64,000 bases of DNA from NCBI GenBank assembly GCA_000437395.1, contig FR898166.1, forward strand, positions 62,001 to 126,000, in the 5' to 3' direction. This stretch comes from Clostridium sp. CAG:288 (lineage in GTDB: Bacteria; Bacillota_I; Bacilli_A; RFN20; CAG-288). Below, one piece after another: positions 54,591 through 63,498 of the stretch (its first letter is position 1; each line of letters starts with the position of its first letter). The position numbers were made by a program, and so were the translations under genes. The notes under the pieces were generated by a model that saw nothing but the letters and a program-made list of their open reading frames with translations, was not told the origin of the DNA and did not search any database.

Positions 54591-54921
54591 TTTGTCTTTT
54601 TTAATTATATTCATCGGTTTGAATTATATATATTTCAATTTTGGTAAAAATAAATTTAATTTTCAAATTGAAAGTTTTTTAAAAGAGAATTTAAAAAAAG
54701 CATTTTTAGACAATGTTGTTTTTGTTGATGAAAAACCAATGATTGATTCAGATAATTTAATAAAAGAATATAGTTATTTAGTTTATCAAAAATATAGAGA
54801 AGCTGAAATAACACAAATTTACATTGATGATGAATATAAAAAATATGTATATAGCATTAAAGAGATAGTAACTATAGATGAAGTTAAATATGAGGTTGGG
54901 TATGGAATTAAAGAAAAGTAA
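54571..54921 (+). CDS. Small single-pass membrane protein (membrane cluster)
   Basis: A 116-residue protein with an N-terminal membrane segment (NLSFLIIFIGLNYIYF) and an external domain of about 90 residues. It is sized like the small pseudopilin-like or TadE/F-type subunits of Tad systems, but has no class III leader. The ATG at 54571 has AGGTGA just upstream; a GTG two codons earlier is also possible. Family unknown. Confidence 0.5.
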   Translation: MKYIKFNLSFLIIFIGLNYIYFNFGKNKFNFQIESFLKENLKKAFLDNVVFVDEKPMIDSDNLIKEYSYLVYQKYREAEITQIYIDDEYKKYVYSIKEIVTIDEVKYEVGYGIKEK

Positions 54922-55567
54922 GATTAAATTTTATCTTTCTATAGTTATAGCTATTTTGGTTTGGTTGTTGTTTTTATATGTAAATATAAGAAATTATATA
55001 AACATTTTTATTATTGTTATAGGAACTTTAAGTGTTGTTTTATTTTCTAGTTTGTATTATTCAGTTTTAAAATCATATTATGTTAGAACATGTTCTTTCG
55101 CTTTTGCGCGTTCTTTATTATTTAATTTAAAATGGGGCGCAAATTATAAAGAAAGTTTAGAAGCAAGTTGTGAAAAAATAAAAGGCATAAATATTAATAT
55201 TTCATTAGAAGACACATCTCTTTCATTGGAGTTCAAGAAACTAAAGTTAGGTTATTTAAATTCGTTAATTACTACTATTATAGACAGCGCTAATAATGGT
55301 AAAAAGCTTTTTATAAGAAGTATGTCAATCGATTATATTTTAAAAAAGGAAATAGATAAAAAAAACGAAATTGAGTTAAATTTATCAAATACTTTATCCG
55401 CGTTTTTACAAATTAACTGTATTAATTTGATTTTGTTTTTTATGTGCGTAATAAATCAAAGCTTTGAAATAATAATTTCAAATTCGATTATGTATATTTG
55501 GCTAATAATCATATTAAGTAACTTATGCTTCACATTAGTTTTAAATGGTATTAAAGGAGAAATATAA
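54902..55567 (+). CDS. Integral membrane protein with TadB/GspF-like layout
   Basis: A 221-residue protein with two membrane segments at the N-terminus (about 8-50), a cytoplasmic helical part of about 100 residues (FARSLLFNLKWGANYKESLE resembles the L-x-x-G-x-S-x-x-x-A-L pattern of T2SSF domains), and two at the C-terminus (about 165-212). This 2+2 layout is that of TadB/TadC platform proteins. The ATG at 54902 has GAGG 6 nt upstream; an earlier frame start overlaps the previous gene more. It is followed by a 1-nt overlap with the next gene. Confidence 0.5.
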   Translation: MELKKSKIKFYLSIVIAILVWLLFLYVNIRNYINIFIIVIGTLSVVLFSSLYYSVLKSYYVRTCSFAFARSLLFNLKWGANYKESLEASCEKIKGININISLEDTSLSLEFKKLKLGYLNSLITTIIDSANNGKKLFIRSMSIDYILKKEIDKKNEIELNLSNTLSAFLQINCINLILFFMCVINQSFEIIISNSIMYIWLIIILSNLCFTLVLNGIKGEI

Positions 55568-56181
55568 TGAAAAATAAGATTAAAATAGAAAAAGAAGAAA
55601 AGTATTATTTATTTATAATTTTAATTGGGATAGTTTTAACTTTCTTAATTTATTATTTTTATCGTCAGTTTTATTTATCGTTAGTTCCATTACTTGTTTC
55701 ACTTAGCGTTTCTTTTATTCTTTTTTATTTCAATAGTGAATTGAAGAAAAGAAAAGTAGAAAAAAAAGCTGAATCAATGCTAGGTTTTTATATGAGCATC
55801 AATCAACAGTTAACTTTAGGCAATTCTTTTAAAGATAGCGCCATAAAAGCTATTAGCGAGATTGTTGATGAAAATTTAAAGAAAGATATACAAGAATATT
55901 TTAACGAGGAGAATGTTGGATCTGGTGTTTTAGATATTTCAATCTTAAATACTGATACAGAAAAAGAGTTATGTAGCTTGTTTTTATATGGAATAACTCA
56001 TCAAATAAACGCTGAATTTAAAGATAATTTTTTTCAACTTTGTGATATGTATAAAGATGAAGTTAATATTAAAATTGGCAATAAAAAGAATTACGAAAAG
56101 TATATTGAGTATATAAGTGTATTTGTGACTTTGATAATTGCTATTTTATTAACTTATAAGCTTTTTAACTCATTATTATGA
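55567..56181 (+). CDS. Integral membrane protein with TadC/GspF-like layout
   Basis: A 204-residue protein with two N-terminal membrane segments (about 13-52), a basic linker (ELKKRKVEKKAE), a cytoplasmic helical part whose start (MLGFYMSINQQLTLGNSFKDSAIKA, here described in two overlapping parts) fits the T2SSF pattern of a first helix ending in L-x-x-G-x-S, and one C-terminal membrane segment (about 180-200). Together with the preceding gene it resembles a TadB-TadC pair. It overlaps the next gene by 4 nt. Confidence 0.5.
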   Translation: MKNKIKIEKEEKYYLFIILIGIVLTFLIYYFYRQFYLSLVPLLVSLSVSFILFYFNSELKKRKVEKKAESMLGFYMSINQQLTLGNSFKDSAIKAISEIVDENLKKDIQEYFNEENVGSGVLDISILNTDTEKELCSLFLYGITHQINAEFKDNFFQLCDMYKDEVNIKIGNKKNYEKYIEYISVFVTLIIAILLTYKLFNSLL

Positions 56182-56501
56182 ATAAAAATTTATATATAAA
56201 TCTAATAGTTTCTTTGATATTTATTTTGATAATTTATGATTTTTATAGCTTATCAAAATATAAAGAATTATTGCAAAACTGTATGGAAGTAACAAACAAG
56301 TGTTTATTTGAAAATAAAAATCCTAATGAATACTTACCTACTAACACAAAGTATACGTGCAATACGAATTGTGAATACGAAAGTGGAAGAGTAGTAGAAT
56401 ATAAATTAAGTGTTAAATCTTCTTTTTTTATTAATCCTTTTCAAAAAGAGGTTAGTGAAACGTATTATTATTTTGTATCTGATGTAAAGTTTTACGAATG
56501 A
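56178..56501 (+). CDS. Small single-pass membrane protein with four Cys
   Basis: A 107-residue protein with an N-terminal membrane segment (NLIVSLIFILIIYDFY) and an external domain with Cys in NCMEVTNKC and TCNTNC, possibly two disulfides. The size and single N-terminal helix are like TadE-type minor subunits. It is the last gene of the coupled run. Family unknown. Confidence 0.5.
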   Translation: MNKNLYINLIVSLIFILIIYDFYSLSKYKELLQNCMEVTNKCLFENKNPNEYLPTNTKYTCNTNCEYESGRVVEYKLSVKSSFFINPFQKEVSETYYYFVSDVKFYE

Positions 56502-56528
56502 TAATCATACCCTTTAAGGGTGAACAAA

Positions 56529-57392
56529 ATGAAATATGAAGAACTGTATGGAGCAATTGTTACTCCAATGAAAGATGACAAAATTGATTTAAAAACTTTT
56601 GATAATATTTTATCTTTATATGAGAAAAATCGACATCAAGGAGTTATTGTTGCTGGTTCTACTGGTGAAGGGGAATCTTTGACAATTAATGAAAAATATG
56701 AACTATTGAAAGTAGCGTTAAAACATAAAAATCTCGATGTAATTATGGCTGTAAAATCTGGTTCAACTAAAAGTGTTATTGATGAAATTAAAAGATATTG
56801 TACTTTAGACGTAAAAACTTTTTTGATAGTTGTTCCAGCATATTATAAAGCGCCTCAAGAAGGAATTTATTTTCACTTTGCAGAAATAGCTAATACTTAT
56901 AACGATAAAAACATAATTGTTTATAATATTCCATCAAGGACTGGAAGTAATATAAACTATGAAACAGTAGCTAGGTTAGTAAACGATTATAAAAACATAG
57001 TTGGAATTAAAGATTGCTCATTAAATTATGAGTATGTAGAAAAGCTATCTAAGATTACAACTGTTTATTGTGGATCTGATGATTGTGCATTAGATTACTT
57101 AAAATCAGGAGCAACGAAGTTTATTTCAGTATGCAGCATTTTTTATTATGATACAATACATCAATTATATATGGAATATAATAGTGGTTTATATAACTAC
57201 ATAATGTACGGATATTTAAGATATGTAACAAACTTATTATCTTTAAAAGTTAATCCAATTGGAATAAAAGAATTGTTTAAACTTAAAGGATACAAATCTA
57301 TGGATTTAAGATTGCCTCTTGTGCCTTATGATGAAAAAGAAAGAGAAAGGTTAAAAAAGTTGATCCCTATAAGCGATATGGCAATTGATTAA
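56529..57392 (+). CDS. dapA: 4-hydroxy-tetrahydrodipicolinate synthase (DapA family)
   Basis: A 287-residue class I lyase of the DapA/NanA barrel family. The Schiff-base Lys is in VGIKDCS, the phosphate/carboxylate loop is GSTGEGES, and YNIPSRTG carries the catalytic Tyr and the Arg typical of DapA. The end NPIGIKELFKLKG with LRLPLVP is also DapA-like. It makes the first committed step to diaminopimelate and lysine. Other DapA-fold lyases are less likely. No other lysine gene is adjacent. The ATG at 56529 has AAGGGTGA 6 nt upstream. Confidence 0.88.
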   Translation: MKYEELYGAIVTPMKDDKIDLKTFDNILSLYEKNRHQGVIVAGSTGEGESLTINEKYELLKVALKHKNLDVIMAVKSGSTKSVIDEIKRYCTLDVKTFLIVVPAYYKAPQEGIYFHFAEIANTYNDKNIIVYNIPSRTGSNINYETVARLVNDYKNIVGIKDCSLNYEYVEKLSKITTVYCGSDDCALDYLKSGATKFISVCSIFYYDTIHQLYMEYNSGLYNYIMYGYLRYVTNLLSLKVNPIGIKELFKLKGYKSMDLRLPLVPYDEKERERLKKLIPISDMAID

Positions 57393-57431
57393 ATTTGATG
57401 TAAATAGTAGAATTTGTTTGAGGTTTTATAA

Positions 57432-58247
57432 ATGAATTCTATCTCAGCTTGGAATATATTTTGTCAAAGTATGTTAGCAAATATTGATGGTGAAACCGAT
57501 TATCCAGAATTAGATTATCAATTTGACCAATTTCTTTTTTGCTACAGCAATAATCAACGGTTGTATTTGGAAATGGCTCCAAGTTTAACTTTATATAAAT
57601 TGGCTAATGGTTATGAAGATAAAGAGTTCTATGGAAAATTCTTAAATGAAATTGAAGATATAGAAAGTCTCGGATTTATTTCAGCTAAAGTTGAGCTGAT
57701 AATATCTTTCTATTGGAAACTTTATGATCAAGAAGATTACGATATAGAAACATCAAATAGTACTAAATTAGATCAATCACTATTAGATAATTTAAATTGT
57801 ACATTTGAACAATTTATCTCGTATATTAGAGCTACACTAGAAAATAAAGACGTTAAGTTATCCGATAAACTTAAAGTTATTCAACTAATAAAAACGGTCG
57901 ATGATTCAATGATTAACAGCAGTTCATATATAATTACTTACCCAAACGGTTCAAAAAGAGTTTATAGAACTGATGAGAATATTGATGATGAATTGATGGA
58001 ATTTATAAATAAAATAGAAAACGATTCTAATAATTTTAAAATTTTAACCAGTTTAGAAATATTTTTAAATAATCTTAAAGACGTTTATTTTAAAGAATAT
58101 GTAAATATTAATAATTTAGATACAAAAGAATTTTTAAAGTGGTTTGATTTCTTTTATAAAAACTATCAAGTTAACTATCTTAAATTGCTAGAATTATCCA
58201 AGAATAACATACATATAAATTTTTTATTAGCGTATAATTGCTTTTAA
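57432..58247 (+). CDS. Hypothetical cytoplasmic protein
   Basis: A 271-residue, acidic, Tyr/Phe/Asn-rich protein without signal peptide, membrane segment or recognisable motif. It looks mostly helical. It follows dapA by 39 nt with a weak TTTGAGG before the ATG, and a possible terminator lies behind it. I do not recognise the family. Confidence 0.6.
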   Translation: MNSISAWNIFCQSMLANIDGETDYPELDYQFDQFLFCYSNNQRLYLEMAPSLTLYKLANGYEDKEFYGKFLNEIEDIESLGFISAKVELIISFYWKLYDQEDYDIETSNSTKLDQSLLDNLNCTFEQFISYIRATLENKDVKLSDKLKVIQLIKTVDDSMINSSSYIITYPNGSKRVYRTDENIDDELMEFINKIENDSNNFKILTSLEIFLNNLKDVYFKEYVNINNLDTKEFLKWFDFFYKNYQVNYLKLLELSKNNIHINFLLAYNCF

Positions 58248-58253
58248 AATGTT

Positions 58254-58279
58254 AAAAATAGTGTCGAAACACGATTTTT
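58254..58279 (+). terminator. Likely terminator before tig
   Basis: AAAAAT-A-GTGT, loop CGAA, ACAC-G-ATTTTT (58254-58279). The T-run is part of the stem, so efficiency may be modest. Confidence 0.55.
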
Positions 58280-58334
58280 GTTAGCAATCTATTGACATAA
58301 AAGGCTAGTTGTTAAATACAAATACTCGTTTTGT

Positions 58335-58364
58335 TTGATTTTACAATATCGCTAGTATTATAAT
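58335..58364 (+). promoter_or_regulatory. Promoter of tig
   Basis: TTGATT (58335-58340), an 18-bp spacer and TATAAT (58359-58364). A leader of about 27 nt with GGAGG follows. A lone TTGACA at 58292-58297 has no properly spaced -10. Confidence 0.65.
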
Positions 58365-58397
58365 ATTTTAGCGTGTTTATGGAGGTTTAAAAACATC

Positions 58398-59693
58398 GTG
58401 GAAAAGATATTTAAAAATAACAAAGACGGAAGCTTATTAGTTTCAGTCGCTTACGCTCAAGCAGACTACGCACCAGTAGTTAACAAAGTAATTGAACACT
58501 TGGCTCAAAACGTTACAATCAAGGGCTTTAGAAAAGGCAAAGCTCCACTTGATAGAGCAAGACCATATATCAAGAACGAAGACATATATGATGGAATGGT
58601 TAGAAAATTAATCGATCGTGATTTCCCAGGCTTACTCGAAGAATATGAAGATAAGAAGGAAGTTGCTAACATTCAACCATCATTAGAAATTGCAGTTGAT
58701 GATAAGACTGGTGTCTATACTTTCAACTACACATTTACATATTTACCAAAGGCTGAATTAGGCCAATATAAAGGCTTAGGCATTAAAGAAGATGTTCAAC
58801 CAGTCTCTGATGAAGAAGTTGATGCTAAGTTAGAAGCCTTACGTAAAGATCAAGCTGAACTTGTTCCAAGTGAAGGTGAAAGCAAACTTACAGATACAGT
58901 CAATATTGATTTCACAGGCTTTATCGATAACAAACCATTTGATGGTGGCAGTGCAAAGAACTATGACTTAGTTTTAGGATCCAATTCATTCATTCCAGGC
59001 TTTGAAGATGAACTCGTTGGCCTCAAAGAAGGAAGTCACAAGAGCTTTAACATTACATTCCCTGAGAACTATGTTGCAAGTTTAGCTGGAAAACAAGCTA
59101 GATTTGATGTCACAGTCAATTCAGTTAAATCACAAGTCTTACCAGAACTTGATGACGAATTTGCTAAAGGCGTCGAAAAATATGAAGTCGAAACTCTCGC
59201 TGATTTAAGAGCAAAAGTTACAGAAGAACTTACATCTTCTCATGCCACACAAGCTAAGAACGCTAAACTTTTAGCTGTTGTAGATTCAATTGCTGCAAAT
59301 TCAAAATTTGTCATTTCTGACAAGTACATTGAAGTTACAGCTAATAACATCAACGATCAAAAGCTTAATCAAATCAAACAATATGGTTTAGGAAAGAAAG
59401 AATATCTTGAACTTGTTGGTATGACAGAAGAACAATTTGATGCTGATGCTAAGACACAAGCTCAAACAGAAGGAAAGAACTTTGCTGTTTATAGAGCTGT
59501 TATTGCCGCAGAAAACTTAGAAGTTTCAGACGATGAAATTGCTAATGTTTTCGGTGGAAAAGAAAAATATGATGAATTTGTTGCAAAGGCTAAAGAAGGT
59601 TCTTCAGCTGGCCAATTAACAAATTATATCGCACAAATCAGATCCAACTTACTTAACCGTAAAGTCGAAGAATTCCTTTTAGCTAATAACTAA
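58398..59693 (+). CDS. tig: Trigger factor
   Basis: A ribosome-bound chaperone and prolyl isomerase of 431 residues, normal length. The N-terminal ribosome-binding domain has the signature GFRKGKAP; the FKBP-type isomerase domain (about 150-240) shows DTVNIDFTGF, FDGGSAKNYDLVLGS and FIPGFEDELVGLKEG. The helical C-terminal cradle follows. It starts with GTG, 12 nt after GGAGG. In Bacillus tig lies upstream of clpX-lonB-lonA-ysxC, so the order here is a compressed version. Confidence 0.96.
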   Translation: MEKIFKNNKDGSLLVSVAYAQADYAPVVNKVIEHLAQNVTIKGFRKGKAPLDRARPYIKNEDIYDGMVRKLIDRDFPGLLEEYEDKKEVANIQPSLEIAVDDKTGVYTFNYTFTYLPKAELGQYKGLGIKEDVQPVSDEEVDAKLEALRKDQAELVPSEGESKLTDTVNIDFTGFIDNKPFDGGSAKNYDLVLGSNSFIPGFEDELVGLKEGSHKSFNITFPENYVASLAGKQARFDVTVNSVKSQVLPELDDEFAKGVEKYEVETLADLRAKVTEELTSSHATQAKNAKLLAVVDSIAANSKFVISDKYIEVTANNINDQKLNQIKQYGLGKKEYLELVGMTEEQFDADAKTQAQTEGKNFAVYRAVIAAENLEVSDDEIANVFGGKEKYDEFVAKAKEGSSAGQLTNYIAQIRSNLLNRKVEEFLLANN

Positions 59694-59723
59694 TTAGTAT
59701 AAAAAGAAGAAAGGAGGTTAAAG

Positions 59724-62075
59724 ATGGCTGATAATAATAAAGTTTTACTACCAGTATTTCCAAACGCTAGAAGCGTTGCTTTACCATCTTTAAAAATGTC
59801 AATCTCAGTCGTAAATGAATACGGAAAGAGATTGTTTGATTCTCTCAAAGAAGGAGACTATTTCTTCTTTGTCAGATCGTTCAACGACGACGCATTTGTC
59901 GATGTTGAAAATATTAAATTACCTGCAACTAAAAAGACAGGTACAATTTGCAAATTAATTAGTATCGTTAAAAACGACGTTAGTTACACTGTCGAGTTTA
60001 TTGGCGATGATACAGCTGATTTAGTTGATATTGAAATCGATAAAGACAATAAAATTGTTCGTGCTGAATTAGCTCCTCACGACAATGCTCCACGCGAAGC
60101 ATATGAAATATATGCTAGACTTGGTAAATTACAAGCAAAGTATGATGCTTTAAAATCTAAATATCCTACTTTACCTGAATTACCAGATTTAACTGATGTC
60201 GCTCCAGAGAACATTCCATATCAATTAGCTGCTTTCTTCAATTCAAGTTTTGATGTAAGACAATTAATGATCGAATACACAGATGTAATCGATAAAATGA
60301 AATTATGTCTAAACGAAATTGAAAAATTAGATATTGATGGAAAAATTGAGTTCGAACTCGATAGAGCTGTTTCAACTGCTATGGACAAAAATCAAAGAGA
60401 GTATGTCCTTAGAGAAAAGATGAAAGCAGTCAAGGGAATGCTCAAAGAATTCGATGGCGATGATCAAGATGCAGTCTATGAAAAAGCTTTAAACGAAAAT
60501 AAAGATTTATATCCTGAAAACATTCAACAAAAGATTAAAGTTGAAATGAACCGTTTAAAGACTATGCCTGCTGCTTCTCAAGAAGCTTCAGTTGTTAGAA
60601 CATATCTTGATTTATTAGTCGAAATGCCATGGAGAGTTTCATCACAAGATAATGAAGATTTAAATAATGTTCAAAAGATCTTAGATGAAGACCATTATGG
60701 CTTAGTTAAACAAAAAGAACGTATTTTGGAATACTTAGCTGTTAAGGCTATGACAAAATCCTTAAAAGCTCCTATTTTATGCCTTTATGGACCTCCAGGT
60801 GTTGGTAAAACATCACTTGGTGTTTCTATAGCTAGAGCTTTAGGAAGAAAATTTGTTAAAGTTTCACTTGGTGGTGTTTCTGATGAATCAGAAATTCGTG
60901 GCCATAGACGTACATATGTTGGTGCTTTACCAGGTAAAATCGTCCAAGGTATTAGAAATGCTGGAGTTAACAACCCACTTTTCTTGTTAGATGAAATTGA
61001 TAAACTTGAAGGCGGCGGTTATCATGGTGACCCTGCTTCAGCTATGCTTGAAGTTCTTGATCCAGAACAAAACGTTGCTTTCCAAGATAACTACTTAGAA
61101 GAGACTTTTGATTTATCAAATGTATTATTCATTTGTACAGCTAATGATTTAAGCAAGATTCCAGAACCATTACGCGATCGTTTAGAATTAATTGAACTTA
61201 ATACTTATACTAAGTTTGAAAAAATGCATATTGCAAAAGAGCATTTAATCAATCTTGAATTAAAAGAAAATGGTATTAAGCCTGAAATGATTGAATTTGA
61301 AGACGATGCTCTCGATTATATAATTGAAGATTATACAAGAGAAGCTGGTGTTCGTGACTTACGTCGTAGAATTGGCAAAATCATGAGAAAATTTGCTGTC
61401 AAATATCTTAAAGACAACACATTTAATCACTTAGTAGTTACAAGAGAAGTAGTAACTGACTATTTAGGAAAGCCACCATTTATTCACACTAAAAACTTGA
61501 GCGAGTCTCAAGTTGGAGTTGTCAATGGTTTAGCATACACTTCCTATGGCGGTGAAATTTTACCAATTGAAGTTAATTTGTATCCAGGAAAAGGCACATT
61601 AATTAAAACTGGTAGCCTTGGTGATGTTATGAAGGAATCAATGGAAATCGCTTTCACATATGTTAAGTCTATCGCACAAAAATATGGTGCTCCTGCTGAT
61701 TTCTTTGAGACTCATGATTTTCACATACACGCTCCTGAAGGTGCAACACCAAAAGACGGTCCATCAGCTGGTGTTGCTATTTCTACTGCAATTCTTAGTG
61801 CCGTAATTAATAAGCCATTAAGAAATGATGTTGGTATGACAGGTGAAGTTGATTTACGTGGTAATTCAATGACTATTGGTGGCTTAAGAGAAAAGTCATT
61901 AGCTGCTGTCAGAGAACATTTAAAGCTTATTCTTGTTCCAAAAGGTAATCATAACGATGTTGTTGATTTACCAGAAGAAGTTAAGAATAACCTCGAAATT
62001 ATTGAAGTGAGTTCTGTTGAAGACGTTATTAAATACGCCTTTGTCGAAGCTCCTCAACCAGTGGAGGCCAAATGA
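59724..62075 (+). CDS. lon: ATP-dependent protease Lon (LonA)
   Basis: A 783-residue hexameric protease. N-terminal substrate-binding domain to about residue 310; AAA+ module with Walker A GPPGVGKTS (356-364), Walker B FLLDEIDKL, and sensor GHRRTYVGALPG; protease domain with the Ser-Lys dyad S680 (KDGPSAGVA) and K723 (LREKSLAA). All catalytic parts are intact. AAAGGAGG precedes the ATG. It overlaps ysxC by 4 nt. Confidence 0.97.
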   Translation: MADNNKVLLPVFPNARSVALPSLKMSISVVNEYGKRLFDSLKEGDYFFFVRSFNDDAFVDVENIKLPATKKTGTICKLISIVKNDVSYTVEFIGDDTADLVDIEIDKDNKIVRAELAPHDNAPREAYEIYARLGKLQAKYDALKSKYPTLPELPDLTDVAPENIPYQLAAFFNSSFDVRQLMIEYTDVIDKMKLCLNEIEKLDIDGKIEFELDRAVSTAMDKNQREYVLREKMKAVKGMLKEFDGDDQDAVYEKALNENKDLYPENIQQKIKVEMNRLKTMPAASQEASVVRTYLDLLVEMPWRVSSQDNEDLNNVQKILDEDHYGLVKQKERILEYLAVKAMTKSLKAPILCLYGPPGVGKTSLGVSIARALGRKFVKVSLGGVSDESEIRGHRRTYVGALPGKIVQGIRNAGVNNPLFLLDEIDKLEGGGYHGDPASAMLEVLDPEQNVAFQDNYLEETFDLSNVLFICTANDLSKIPEPLRDRLELIELNTYTKFEKMHIAKEHLINLELKENGIKPEMIEFEDDALDYIIEDYTREAGVRDLRRRIGKIMRKFAVKYLKDNTFNHLVVTREVVTDYLGKPPFIHTKNLSESQVGVVNGLAYTSYGGEILPIEVNLYPGKGTLIKTGSLGDVMKESMEIAFTYVKSIAQKYGAPADFFETHDFHIHAPEGATPKDGPSAGVAISTAILSAVINKPLRNDVGMTGEVDLRGNSMTIGGLREKSLAAVREHLKLILVPKGNHNDVVDLPEEVKNNLEIIEVSSVEDVIKYAFVEAPQPVEAK

Positions 62076-62638
62076 TTGACTTTCGCAAAGCGACTTTTAT
62101 AAAAAGTGCTGCTGGAAAATCGGGATTTTTAAAAGATAGACCTCAAGTAGTCTTTTTAGGAAGATCAAACGTTGGAAAGTCTTCGTTAATCAACGCTTTA
62201 TGTGATAATGGAAAACTAATGTATGTTTCCAAAACTCCAGGTAGAACACAGATGCTAAACTATTTGGATATAGAATCCAATTATTATTTAGTAGATGCTC
62301 CTGGTTATGGTTACGCTAGTGGACCAATAGGTAGATTTGAACAGTTAATGTTAGAGTATTTCGATGTTACCAAAAATACTTATGCAATAGTTTTAACTGA
62401 TTCACGTAGACCATTTACTGATGATGACTTAGCTATTATGGATATGTTAGCTGAAAAACAAATTCCAAGCCTTGTTGTTATGACTAAGGCTGATAAGCTC
62501 AATCAAAAAGAAAAAGCCGCAGCAATAAAAAGAGTCCAAACTCTTTATCCAGAAGAAGAGTTTTTATTCGTTTCTGTTAAAACTAAAGCGGGTATTCAAG
62601 AACTTAGAGGAATACTTGCTAAACAATTACAAAAATAA
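62072..62638 (+). CDS. ysxC: Ribosome-biogenesis GTPase YsxC/EngB
   Basis: A 188-residue TrmE-Era type GTPase needed for 50S subunit assembly. G1 is GRSNVGKSS, G2 TPGRTQ, G3 DAPGYGYA, G4 TKAD, G5 SVKTK. Normal length. Coupled to lon by a 4-nt overlap, as in the Bacillus lonA-ysxC pair. Confidence 0.97.
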   Translation: MIDFRKATFIKSAAGKSGFLKDRPQVVFLGRSNVGKSSLINALCDNGKLMYVSKTPGRTQMLNYLDIESNYYLVDAPGYGYASGPIGRFEQLMLEYFDVTKNTYAIVLTDSRRPFTDDDLAIMDMLAEKQIPSLVVMTKADKLNQKEKAAAIKRVQTLYPEEEFLFVSVKTKAGIQELRGILAKQLQK

Positions 62639-62686
62639 TCATTAATTTTTATCTTCTTTCTTATAATTAAGAAGGAGGATAAGTTT

Positions 62687-63496
62687 ATGAAACCAATCAC
62701 ATTTACAAAATCATTCATCTTCGAAGAGAATATTGTCAAAGTGCAAGATTTCTTAGTAGAAGATGATTTTTCGTATGAAATAAAAGATTCTGATTTAAGT
62801 ATCTCTGGTAAGATTAGTGGATCAGGAAGCGCTAAAAGTGAAGTCGATACATATCCGTTTACATTTATAATTGATGTTGATTGTCTTTTAAGTTTAGCAA
62901 AAATTGATTGCTTAACTGATTTAAAGTTAAGATTTAAAGATTATAAGTCCACAATTGATGGAAAACTTTTAACTTTGACAATAAGATATGAATTATTTGG
63001 TAATGGAGAAGTATATAAAGATGTCATTACAAAGGAAGACAAGAGTTTGCAAAGAAAACTATATGAAACTATGACTTCTTCAACTGTCATTGAGGATGTA
63101 AATCCAGCAATAGATAGTAATTTTAAAGAAAAAATCGAAAAAATCTTAGATGAAAAAGTTGAAGTTATTTCAACTTTAGACGAATTAAAACCGCTTGATT
63201 CTTTTTCAAAAGAAATTGATGAAATTGAAGAAGCTAAGATTCAACCTATTCCTTTTGTTGCCCCAATAGAAAAATATGATGATCGAAAGAATGTTGAAGA
63301 TAATAAAATTGAAGAAAAGAAAGAGACTATTTTTAAGGAAAAATATGTTGTTACATATATATATTACAAAGTAAAAGACTCTGATAATTATTCTAACGTT
63401 TCTGAAAAATTTAAAGTTTCTGAAAAAGATTTAAGAGATTGTAACTCTTCAAAAGATATTAGACCTGGAATGCTATTAAAAATACCAAACAAATAA
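62687..63496 (+). CDS. SpoVID-like LysM domain protein
   Basis: A 269-residue protein. The N-terminal half (to about residue 125, beginning FTKSFIFEENIVKVQDF) is beta-rich and resembles the SpoVID N-terminal domain; an acidic linker follows; the last about 45 residues are a LysM peptidoglycan-binding module (YKVKDSDNYSNVSEKFKV, ending RPGMLLKIPNK). SpoVID is a spore-coat encasement protein, usually longer (about 575 residues in Bacillus), with the LysM at its end. The next gene is YsxE-like, as in Bacillus, which supports the call. Whether the host forms spores cannot be told here. Confidence 0.65.
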   Translation: MKPITFTKSFIFEENIVKVQDFLVEDDFSYEIKDSDLSISGKISGSGSAKSEVDTYPFTFIIDVDCLLSLAKIDCLTDLKLRFKDYKSTIDGKLLTLTIRYELFGNGEVYKDVITKEDKSLQRKLYETMTSSTVIEDVNPAIDSNFKEKIEKILDEKVEVISTLDELKPLDSFSKEIDEIEEAKIQPIPFVAPIEKYDDRKNVEDNKIEEKKETIFKEKYVVTYIYYKVKDSDNYSNVSEKFKVSEKDLRDCNSSKDIRPGMLLKIPNK

Positions 63497-63498
63497 AT

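Noticed and set aside
58254..58390. CIRCE heat-shock operator before tig
   Set aside because: A TTAGCA-like start is present but the inverted partner at the correct spacing is not.
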